Shown: positions 41,401 through 52,500 of the stretch, one piece after another
Layout of the letters: each line of letters starts with the position of its first letter
Position numbering within the stretch: the stretch's first letter is position 1
Origin: Ciona savignyi
Lineage: Eukaryota > Chordata > Ascidiacea > Phlebobranchia > Cionidae
Reading direction: 5' to 3'
NCBI GenBank assembly: GCA_000149265.1
Contig: CH003245.1
Span: 1,729,099 to 1,793,098 of the forward strand
DNA: 64,000 bases
Translations under genes and position numbers: made by a program
Notes under the pieces: model-generated
The model's database searches: none
The model's input: the letters and a program-made list of their open reading frames with translations, nothing else
Told to the model about the DNA's origin: nothing

Positions 41401-43809
41401 TCTTACGAGGAGCTTGTAGTTTTGTTCAGCAAAAAATAATATCTTCATTTTTTTCCATTTGTTTCATTGGGTTTGCTTTTACGTATGCAACGGGAATCCC
41501 CTTTGGGTAAATCCCCTTAATAGTCCCGGTAAGATTTAAAACTAAATTAGACATCAGCATCCAGCCTAAAAACGCCAAAATAAATGATATCCATATTTTT
41601 TTGTAGCTATATACCAGCATTGCAACCTAATTGGACATATTATTTTTATTCGGCCGGATATACATACAAGCTTACTCGCTGTTAGGTTTATGTTTCTAAA
41701 ACGCTGACACGAGAGAATAGGTTGACTATTATGTGCGGTTGTGCGCATGTGCGTATGTAAACTTAGCCTAAAACAAGAAAATAAATCATGTTTACTCATG
41801 CGAATAATCCCGATAATCGTTGGCTGTGTCCTGGGGAATTCCCCATGGCACATCCCATCAAAAATGCGTTTGATCATGTCTGTAAATTTGTTGGAACTTA
41901 GGAATTCCGTCGGTGTGGGTTAAAACATCGTTGTTTAAGGCCAGTATGTGAAGCTCTAAATTTTCACTCTATTGGCAAACAAAGATACAAATCACACACG
42001 GATATAGCAGGACTATTGAAAGCGTTTTTCACCATAAAACAATTTTCTTGTTATACAGTACCTGTTTTGCTTCGAACGAATTGAACTTTCGTAGGGTATT
42101 GACTAACAACATCAGATGTGCACAAGTTGTTTGGTGACGAAATTGATACCTAGAGAAATAAGAAAATGATAAACAATTTAAAAAAAATGCTGCACTTAAT
42201 AAACCAGCTTTATATTTTATACTGTCATTTTACCGTTACGACAAATTGTTCACAAACATAGTATTTTAAAGCCTATTCACAGTGTTAATTATAACGATAA
42301 ATATATAAACGAATTCTTCGCAAGGCAAGTATATAATCATATTAGATTTTTACAAAACAACAGCAATAATACAAAATACCAACCTTGACATCTGTAGTTG
42401 AAGCTTCGTGTTTTGCCTTGGTTGTCAGCTTAATTTTGGGCCGCTTGGTTACTTTCACGGTGACGTTGGAAGCAGAGTTGGTTTCTGAATATTAATAAGT
42501 AAGTATTGAAGGCTGTGCGGCCAAAAGTTCAGAGCGAACGATTTATATATATACATGATTATATACAAAGCGTGCTAAGCATCAGATCAAAACTTGGGCC
42601 GGAAAAAAGAAAGGGCATCGTTAGGACGTTTATAAAAATTAAAAATTAAAAATCGTGTGATAATTACCTAGAAGCGAATTTTGTAACACGAATTTGTATT
42701 TACCCAACCGTGAAAAGTAGCCGCAATCGAATACCAAAGGAGCTCTTTTGATTTTCTGTGATACAAAGTTCATAATGAATATTTATTCAGTGACAGTGAC
42801 GCTTAGAAAGCATTTGTACAACTGATTAAATAATAAACTTACAGATTAATTGTAAATAAAATAGGTGTATTGTAATGTAAAGTGTGTATAGCACAAGTGG
42901 CGTAACAGGTGGCTTTGTAAGGCTTTCACCTTTCGCAGTAACAACGACCGTAAAAACCATTAAAAGTTCGTGACTTGTTAGCTAAATGGCACTTAGAGCA
43001 CATTGTACGAGAATTAGTCAGCAAGAGCCGTGTTTTCCCTTATCTCCCGATCTGTGTATTACACACTATCGAGCCTACCTTGTTTCCGTTATTTCTTGGC
43101 ACGACCTGTCCAGCCAGGGGGATTCCCTCGTTCTCGAAATAAAGTTCGATTATTGCGTTCGCGGTCGCTTTGTTCGCCATAATGGTGACGTCAGAGCTTA
43201 GGGCAGTGATGCGTGATGACGACGATAAACGAAAATCGCGGGATCCCGACGAAAATACAACTAAAGGAAGGTAAACATGAGAAATGCTTTTCTTCGAATA
43301 AAGTTAGTCAGCAAAGACAGAAATAAACAATATTCAGACGATCCGTGATCGATTTCAAGTCTAGAAACTGTTTCGAACTATTACCGTTGATAAAGCCCTG
43401 GGACTTACGATAATCGCGAGAATTGTCAAAACAAATTAAACAAAATGGATGCCTAAAAACAAAATTGTCTGTGCCCATTTTATAAGGCGCTAAGACATAC
43501 AACTACCAACAATAAAAAGGATATAAGGCGAGTATTATTCCTATCGGGTTTCGGTTCGTTTGGTTGTAATTTGGAAAGTATGTAATAAAATATCGGCTGA
43601 AGCAGTAGGCTCTCTACTTAACAATACCTACCCACGTACTACCACATTGTGTTCAACTTTTTATAGCCTATATTAAGGGTCACGTTTGTCAAATAAGCGG
43701 CTTTGGTGTTCCATTTGCTTATTGGACAAGCTGTTCTCATTTAGAAATTTACAGAAAAAAATTGTAACCTACCTTGTAAGGTGACTGCCATAAAAATCAA
43801 GTTTCGCAT
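35424..43809 (-). CDS. THSD1: THSD1-like single-pass receptor with TSP1 and CUB domains
   Basis: Fourteen minus-strand exons: 43769-43809 (signal exon, tentative), 43079-43196, 42668-42755, 42384-42484, 42062-42149, 40779-40985, 40291-40416, 39896-40021, 39218-39355, 38705-38889, 38063-38294, 37635-37814, 37080-37172, 35424-35605; 1905 nt, 634 residues, all phases agree. The N-terminal 300 residues follow human THSD1 in pattern (for example VFDCGYF, CxxF spacing, IKVYYKRPPC). One TSP type-1 repeat (about 299-344) has W-x2-W-x2-W, RRTRTC and NPKPMG. Next comes a CUB-like domain (about 378-482) with CGC, SGVLSSP and IEFKL, which I do not recall in vertebrate THSD1. One membrane helix (about 517-540) and a short tail follow, keeping YYLAQRQLQLM, close to the human tail motif YRLAQQQLKEM. 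In vertebrates THSD1 sits at focal adhesions in endothelium. The tail ends far earlier than the human one. The first exon uses a weak GTTACA donor and could be wrong; the in-frame ATG at 43178-43180 is the alternative start but would lack a signal peptide. Confidence 0.85.
35734..36675 (+). mobile_element. piggyBac-like element, broken by an assembly gap
   Basis: Flanked by TTAA on both sides (35730-35733 and 36676-36679), the piggyBac target site. Ends are inverted repeats: CCCTTTAAACTGCCG on the left and CGGCAGTTAAAGGG on the right, one base different in length. Subterminal palindromes occur on both sides (GTCGACTCAAGTCGAC; GGCGACTTCGCC). A frame at about 36078-36133 reads MEGKNRYSDEEAALLLAD, which resembles the start of piggyBac-family transposases, then runs into 120 N (36134-36253). 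The visible 820 bp cannot hold a full transposase; the N run may hide more. It sits in the last THSD1 intron. Confidence 0.88.
36134..36253. other. assembly gap (120 N)
   Basis: A run of N inside the piggyBac-like element. Open frames reading through it are artefacts. The true length may differ from 120. Confidence 1.
38350..38636 (+). repeat. tRNA-derived SINE in a THSD1-like intron
   Basis: Carries GGTTAGTGCGTCACCTTTCA, TTGTGTTCTTGGGCAATG, GAACCCAGCGGATTAATGGG, CAATAGATCCGATAACCCG and the ATAAACATCCTAT tail in family order, with substitutions. Confidence 0.8.
41387..41392 (-). terminator. polyadenylation signal AATAAA downstream of the intronic microprotein ORF
   Basis: AATAAA on the minus strand, 33 nt beyond the stop codon of the 41426-41620 frame, which is a typical distance for a real short transcript. 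Confidence 0.4.
41426..41620 (-). CDS. putative single-exon membrane microprotein inside a THSD1-like intron
   Basis: A 64-codon minus-strand frame in the intron between exons 42062-42149 and 40779-40985. It has Lys residues before a hydrophobic helix (about residues 10-30: IWISFILAFLGWML...), then a conserved-looking loop GTIKGIYPKGIPVAYVK and a polar tail. A polyadenylation signal follows at 33 nt. The layout resembles small subunits or assembly factors of mitochondrial inner-membrane complexes, but I do not recognise a family. It may be a genuine nested gene on the same strand, a retrocopy, or chance. Confidence 0.4.
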   Translation of the reverse strand: MLVYSYKKIWISFILAFLGWMLMSNLVLNLTGTIKGIYPKGIPVAYVKANPMKQMEKNEDIIFC

Positions 43810-46506
43810 CTCTTTACGTCCGCCAAAATTGTCACAAAATTTTACACAAAAGCAATAACACTAAACCGGTTAAACCTGGGATTAGATTGTTAATGAACGG
43901 CTGTCTTTATCGGCCACTAAAAGTGCATGTGCCGCTAGCTGTTATGCATAATTTAACAGCATGCCATTAAGTTTTGTCGGTGACGCGGGTGAGCCATGCT
44001 CTTTACACGCAAATAAACAATTCTGGCCACTTGTCTTATTTGCCCCGTTCGTTGGTTTACACTAGAGTATTAAAGCTTGCTTATGCAGCTACAGATTATA
44101 ATGGGAGTAATAGTCGGTCTTTCGCCACACGGAGTTTGTGCATAATCTAAACATGATGTACAAGCTGAACTAATGAAATTAATCTACTAAAAAGTTTCTT
44201 TCTGCAGACAGAGACAATATAACTGCCGTCAATCTCTTTATTAATTAACGAAGCCTTGGTAGTGAATTGGTAAAGTACTACGTAGGATATGTTGTCTAAC
44301 ATGAAAATTCCAATACATAAATTCTATTACATCACGATCAAACTATGTACTCCCATATTAACACGGCCTGTTGTCTTCATGTGTGCGAAGATCGTTCCAC
44401 TCGACGCTGATTTTATCTAAAGAGTTATTCCATCATGCTCGTCGCGACAGGGCGCGATTTTTACTCACTTTGCCATTCTTAGTACTCGTACACAATAAAG
44501 CTCCCGTTAAGCAGTTGCGCTATAAAATAAACAAGCCTATTGTTGGGTATTCAAAGTAATGTTCCGTATGTAATGTGTTCCTTTTATTGCTGCCGACACT
44601 GCTACGTCTTCCTTTAAGCCGATTTACATACCAATTCTGTCTTTGTCATACATTTCCAAAAAAATATTCTAAACTATAGTGCTTTACAGGCATCGCCTTG
44701 TTTAACAATAAAATCAGAACTGTTTATTGCCAAGGCCCTTCGCCTATTACTAGATTGTCGACATATTTTTGCGTTTTATGAGCCTCGTCTTGGCTTTTAC
44801 ATTTTTCTTGCAGCGAAAGAAAAACTGCATTTTTTCTGCGATACTACCGCGCAAGGGTAATCCTACTTAGCAAAATGCTTATCGCGTACTTAGCTGTTTC
44901 ATATCTACGAAAATCTGAATGCATTTCTAATGCCCGACTTCCGTTAGCGTTAGATAAAAAGCTCTGATTTGATACTGAAGCAAAGACCACCAATTTCTCA
45001 AACTTACGTGACGGCTAGCAATCAAGTGCCCTATAAAATATTGACTCCTTGCTCGAATATTTATCTTCGTGTTTATTCTATTACGTCACACGACAAACTG
45101 CCCGGGCAATGTACATCGCCACGAATCAGCAACAGTATGTTAGCGAAAGCTTAAGTCAATTTTTAGTTTGATTAATTGGTAAACAGCGTTTGAAACTACC
45201 GACGCACCAATTTTCAACCGCATGTATATTTACTAATGGTGGCCTTGATACACGTGGGTAATATGCATAGTAATATAATTTGATAAATTAAAGCAAAAAT
45301 AAACTGAACGCGTTTGGGTATTCAGAAAAATAATTTAAACTTAAAATAGCTTACTTTTCCCGTATTGAATTTTCTCAGAATGGTTTCCAGCTGTAACAAT
45401 AGTCTTTAAACTTGGTTATTAGACTAATATTTACAAGTTCACACTTGTGTAAATATTACAAAGTGGAATAACCTAATGTAGGGAACACCGCTGTGGAGTA
45501 TGAAAGTTGTATTTAATCTATATTTAGGAAATCTTTAAAGAATAGAAAATGGTGTACCGTTAAAATTACGTCATTTGGCCAAAAGACTAGGCTTTTACCA
45601 AATATTGTCGCATTCAAACGGTCTTGTTGTAAAGACAAGGCAGTGTTTTCGGTAAAAAATGCTTTGGTACAAAAAGTCGAAGCGTCGTAGAAAAAATGAA
45701 ATTAAAAATAATATTTTTAATTTCGTTCTTTTTTCTGTAAGGAATTATTTTTATCCGCATAGGTTTAAACTTAAGACTTGGTAACACATGTATCGGTAAC
45801 GTAAACCTTTTTTTCGACTACACAGCGCACTCTCGTGACGCAGCAAAATAGAACTTCACGGACAATGCATCTACGAACACCAAATTTATTTCAAAGGGTT
45901 TCCGCAAAACGATACAAGAATAATGTTCTTGACAGCAGCAAACCTAGCAGGAACGTATAATAAATACTGTATTACTTTACAGGACAGGGCTTTGCCCTGC
46001 TGTAAGATATCAGAGTTAATTGTAAATTTGCGTCAAAAACATCAATCGATCAAAACTGCACATCCCGATTTCATATGCAACACGTCAAGAAGTTCCTGGC
46101 GCGCATAACCAGGTCTAACGACGCAGCATCATCACTTCAGTAACTTGCAAAGAAGATCAATAAATACACGGAAGGAAAGGAAAACTGAGAAAAACGAAAA
46201 TTGTTCTATTCTTGCACTCGCAAACCAATTTTGGTGCGTACACTTGTAGATTTGCTTGTGTTATTACTTATTGCACATACGTAAAAATATTAACTTTAAA
46301 ATGTAATTTTAGGAACGAAATATAAATAAGGCCATGAACGCGTTTCTTTGGAAAATTCCGAATGGTTGAATAAGCATTTAAAAATAAACTCTGTATTTTA
46401 AAACACTGTGAATAACCCCGGGGTTCACGTAAAAGTGAAGTTCGTAGAAGTCGGCACAGCTGTCGTGTGGACTGGTGTTGTCGTATAAGTACCGGGTGTT
46501 GTCGCG
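43810..46506. other. intergenic region between THSD1-like start and SLC36 end
   Basis: Should contain the THSD1-like promoter and the SLC36 3' UTR. No frame here shows family features; short ORFs are scattered on both strands. Nothing else is supported. Confidence 0.5.
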
Positions 46507-49500
46507 TTATAAAACGCAGTGGTCATATGGTGGCCGCCACCACCCCCACCACATACACACACTGTTCGTGTTGTCGCTGCTCAAGTCTTTGATGATGGTC
46601 TTCACCGAGACGATTGTGCCGGCGACGAAGCCGGTCAAGCCGAATATCATAATGACCAGGTTTTTCAATAATGTTAGTTTGGACATTTTGCTGCGCGACC
46701 TGAAAAAATGTTCGTTATCTGCATTGGAAACGTTTGGAAGCACAATGCATGTAATTTTACATTAGCCCGACCTTAATATTTACCAATATACCGCAGTTAG
46801 GATATTCACATTTATCCCGGTGAATAGAAAAACCAATTAATCCTCTGGGTTCAGGCAATGTCCGTTAAGTGCCTTGCCCAAGAACACAACCGACCAGCTA
46901 GCGATTAGACGCACTTAACTACTAGACTAATCTGTTGGACTAAAAGTTAATATAGAGACGTTTCGGATATTACTTTTGAAACTTTTCAATTTGAACATCA
47001 TCTGTTTTATGCTCAAGACTATCGTTGTATTATTCAGATTTTTAGAAATCACCTCGGAGTTGACACCGCTTGCTTTGTGAAGAGTGGCTCCTGGTCGCCC
47101 ACTATCGGCGGGTTGTAGAATGTAAGGATATCTATGATGGGCGGGAAAATAAGCGCAAGGAACGAGGAAGAGAACGCTCCAATCAGGGAAATGTAATCCC
47201 CCAAGTTAGGAATAGCGATTGCACAAGCACCTGTATTGGATTTAATGTTTTTGTTAGAGTAATTTGAAAATTTGGATCCTTTTTATTCTACATGTAGGAA
47301 ATAGTGGAAAAAATCATCGTGGGTGAAAATCAAAGATTTATGCGACGTCTTTAAGGACACGCAGTGAAATTAACGGAGGTGGTAAGTAACGCATGGACGT
47401 ATCAGGCGTGTAGTGTGAATAACAATTTGGATTACAAATTTGTTCGATGGAGCAATGAAAGGTTACCTATCATTTACGGGACATTTTTTGTGGATTTCAG
47501 ATATAAACTCATTTGTAGTACATAAAATGAAATAAATAGTTTACAGATAAAGCATGCAAAAACTACACACCCAACACCACAAGCTTTAAGTCATGCATAT
47601 CACCACCATGCATTAGTAACACCAGCAAGCGACAAAGCAAAATGCAAAATAATATCAAACGCACAAGAAACGTGAAGTAATGCAGGAAAAAATATAATTT
47701 CAGTAATTAACAAAGGCTGTAAAGAATCAGTAAAGGATGAAGATTAGGTAATACAAATAGAAACATTACGGCTATATAACATGTTCAAATGTAATTAATG
47801 TGTCGTTTTCAAACATAAACCAAGACAGCTAAATGCACAAACACTAAGGAACAAAAACAACACATTTTAAAGGGCCTTTTTAAGCCTGAAGAGATTTATA
47901 ACAATTTTACTGTAAGACACATAATCTCCATTTTGGACCATCAAAAAAGACGGCCTTGCAAGTCATAGATGTGTATTGTAATATTGGCATATTTATTTAT
48001 GATACATATATACATTCAAAAAGTTGGTACTACATCTCTGGGCATTCATAAGGGCAGAAGGCTACACCCTTCTGTGAATGTAATGCTTCGGACATTGATT
48101 TCGAGCAGAAACACTCACACGTAAATATGGTAATGAAAATCCGGACAGCCCCCTCTTTAACCGACTTCCACGACTGGCGGTGAAGCCATGGAATTAGTAG
48201 CTGCATGGGAACGTAGAACTGCAGAAGCCAACCGAATAGGATCGTGCAAGAGTACAAGATTTTCACAGTTTGCGCAAGGCTATAATACACATGGCGATGT
48301 TATTAGCACAAACCACAGTTGGTGTTAAAGAACTGCAAACAGTATTCATTTAACCAAGGCTTAAATGATCTTTAGATGCAGGAAGTATACTGGAGTTGTT
48401 AAAACATTTAGTATTTCAACTTGAATGGTGATCATACAGGTCAACACAGGTGATAGGCGACTTTTGTCCTAAACCACACCAGTGTTAACTTATACCAGTT
48501 TCAACCTATGTGTTGAGAAGTAAGAACTTTAAACTTGCATGAATTAAAACTCATGAAGATTCGGTTTTTTGGTTGAGTTGAAAACATAAAACATAAGAGT
48601 TAAATTCCTTTGAAGCCACAGCATCATTTGCAATTTTTATAGTTTAGTAACGCTTGTTAAGTTATTACATAAAAGTTGTTACATAATTGTGCAACCGTGA
48701 AGAGATAGTAGTATTTATAAGAATAAGGAGGATGTATATAAAGCAATTTGATGGGATGGCAAAAAAATATAAAAAAGAATATAAATTATTATGGAGATAA
48801 ACATATTGCCGAGATGTAATGCTCAAACACACTGTGCACTGTGCAGGCTACGTTAGTTGCTAAACCCAACCCATGCCGTGCCGACTGTGATCTCACAACT
48901 GCTATTCTTACATGTGAATATGACGAGAACTGAACGGAATAATAGCTCCCATGTCAACGCATGACTCGGCATGAAACGGCGCTTTATTTTAGGCCAAACT
49001 ATTTCGATGGGCACGTAAAATTGGATGGCATAGGTGGTTGCTATTACAATTGCGAGCATTATTTTCACACTTTGGCATAATCTGGAATGGAAATGTTTTT
49101 TTGTTTACAAAAAACTTGTAAATGGGACAAAGTATTTTAACATCTTCGTTGGTATTTATGGAAAGTAATTTTATTACAGTTTATTAATAGCTTGACTGTG
49201 GTCAGGTTAGTTCTATACACTTTATCACAGGATATTATTGATGTGTATGTTCGATCTAAAAATAGCTTTTCTTATAAATATGCATTATTACAGGTGAATT
49301 AAAACTTATGTGTATTCGCATATAACCTAGTGCAGTATGTGGACGGGTAATAAAATTTTTTTCCGAGCACTTACGGATCTGTGTTGAGTAAGTTGAGAGT
49401 TATACTTCCACAAATGCTTGATCCATATTTCAAGTAACCCACAACCCCAACTGTAAGATACAATGAGGCCACCAGTGTCATGCCGATATTAAGCACAGCA

Positions 49501-52500
49501 GGGAAGTGCTCAGGATGCTTCATTTCATTCTCAATGGGTAGTATCTGGAAGAATTGATTTAGTTGCACTAAAACAAAGTTTTATCCCAGTGGAAACGTCT
49601 CATTTATCAAAGGACATTTCTGTAAAGGTCTTTATGTTAATTTCTGGGAAAGGACAAAAGGCATTATTACATGAAAAATCATAGAATTTCCAAGTGCCCA
49701 GTATGCAATTTTTGAATAACCCAATAATCCACTGGGTTGAGAAAATAATATCAAGCAATTGTTTAATAACTTCCTCAATAAATGTTGTGAAAATGTTAAT
49801 AAGTTTTCAAAACAGGTTGTGAAACTGTAAAACTTACCACGCCAATTCCTTCAAATGCATAGATAGCCGTGCCGAAAAACATTGGTATTGAAGTTGCATT
49901 TGCTACAAATGGACGATTTATAGTCGTAACGCCCTGAAATGTAACTTCGTTGTTATCTTATAAGTGATTATGATAAATTCAGAAAAAAAGGTAATAATTG
50001 ACAAGAAAAATACCAGAATTCTATAATGTTACAGTAAAATTAGATCTGTAAAAATACAGTTCCATTTGAAATAGATGTGATAGGCAAAAAGCGTCCTTGT
50101 CACAAATTAAGTTTCTTAGACACAAGAAAACTTACCGGTATTATAAACCTGAATATTATAGCCAGCGAAATGATGGTAAGAATGTTGCCAATCACAGAAA
50201 ACCATGCGAGAACTTTGAGTGACCGAATGAATGCAAGAAATAGAACCGGCACACAAATCATGGCCATGAAAGCTCGGCTTCCAGGGGCAGACAGCCAGTA
50301 CTGGTTCACAACCTTGGGATGAAAAAATATAGATGGCTTGTTGGCTTTGGTATAATAATTAATGATTGACAAATCATGTAGAGTTACATTGATACGTGAT
50401 AGGGTAGGCTTATAACTAACCAAAGTGATAGTGATAAAAACACACACACACACACATATATATAACATAGTTATAGCAGAATTTTAAAACAATTTAATTG
50501 AAATTTTGCTAAACGGTAGTATTTAGATTATAACAGTGCCGTACCACATACAGGGTGCTGGATTCAGACATTTTAATTTCCTAAGAAGTAATTAACAAAA
50601 CTCGTTGAAAACAAAAAAGATATAATATTAGCCACAACACAGTTGTGATTATTTACAATTAAACTGTTATAATGTTTATTAAATATTGATGCACACTGTA
50701 TATTATAAAGAAACTACTGGTACATATTGATATTATTGTATGCTGCAGAACATCTTTATCCAAAACAATGACAGCATAAAGCTTTAAAGAAAATGTACAA
50801 ACAAAAACCTACTTTTCATCAGCAGACTTTTCAAACTGTTACCAAACTGCAATTTTAATTGCATACAATTCTAACAATTTACTTATTTTACTTTACCTGT
50901 CTTATATTCTGGGCCATGAACACAAAGTAGACGCAGCAAAACCCAAGCTGCGTTATCATAAGGAATGTGTCAACCATGTAATGAGATTGATCAGCGAATC
51001 TCTGCATCCAGGTAATTGGGCCGTTTCTCACTGCATGTGTCATGACAGTGGAGTAGTCCATCGATGGAACGCCATATTTTCTGGTTAAAGAAAAAAATAA
51101 TTTTAGTTAAGCGCTTGTTTAAGTAAGCATATGATTCACATATGGGCACAAATTATGTTTGATTTTTAATTTAAGTGCCTGTATTTGAGGTATTTTTTTT
51201 AATAAGACAGATACGGTACAGTTTAAATCTGCGGCAACCGCATTCGCCATGACTAGCATATTGCATCTCGTGTGAATATTCTTACATAATAATGTTTGTT
51301 GTGATAAATGGCTATACATCAAGCTTTGTTTCCTGTCACAGACTGTGTGGTTTTGTCCGACAATGTAAAACAATTTATTAATAGTATCAGGAAAGGCAAC
51401 GACACCTAACTCTAGTTTCATTTAAAAACTTACAATTTTTGATCATCTTTATTTGATCAATATGATTTTGATTAGATTAATTATAATAACTTTTTTGCAA
51501 ATTGTAGCACTTTCAGAATGTATCAGATAAGCAGAGCTTTCTTTTAACCGGTGATCACTAATTATTGTAATGTTAAGAAATTATTGCGAGGTTTGATTAA
51601 AAAAAAAATATTGAATTATAAGCTAATCATATTGACAACACAGATAAAATAAACAGTACACTGAGGGCTACAAACAATCTTGACTAACCTGCAGAAATGC
51701 TTAGAGCACTTAACCAGTAGATGCATGCAATGTATGCAAACAATCGCCATGATGACCAATAGTACTGGCCCAAGGATGAGCCCAGCATGCCAAATGGCCC
51801 AGGGAAGCCCGAGAAGCCCGGTTCCTATGTTCCCTTTCAGCAAATGCATCATGGTGGCTGCATCACTGCATGACATGATGCCAGAGCATTAATCAAACTT
51901 CAAAAAACTATCATCTTTAAAACTATACAAATCTGACTTTCACATCACACAAAGCAGTTAGATATTACATATGTTGTTGTACCACCAACTTATATAAAGT
52001 AAAAACATTATAAACAAATCACAAACGCTGTTTAACTGTCCCAAATAAACCTTACAAAATGGCTGTTAAAATGCTGTACCTGGTTCAAAGACCAAATACT
52101 TCACAGTTACTGATTCTGTGTATGAACAATAAATACAGCTGGCTACTAAGGCCCGGCCCAAGTAATTTCCTCTAAGACAAAAGGAAAATAACTTACGAAG
52201 TGGCATTAGGGTTGCTACTGCGACGATTGATTACTTCCACATCTCCATCGTTGTAATTCTCATCTCTGAAATGTAAACAAAATGCGGTTATCAGCACAGA
52301 AGATTATGGTAACAGCACAGATTAATATAATGCCCAGCACTAAAAGTTTCCTTTTCATATTTTAAGCGTATCAAAATAAATGCTGACAGTGTGGATTTTT
52401 CTTTTAAATCACAGACAAACAAAGCTGATATCAATATGGTTATTATAGTCCAAATATTTTTGGTGCAAGAGAAAATATTATAATCCATGAAAATTTGGCC

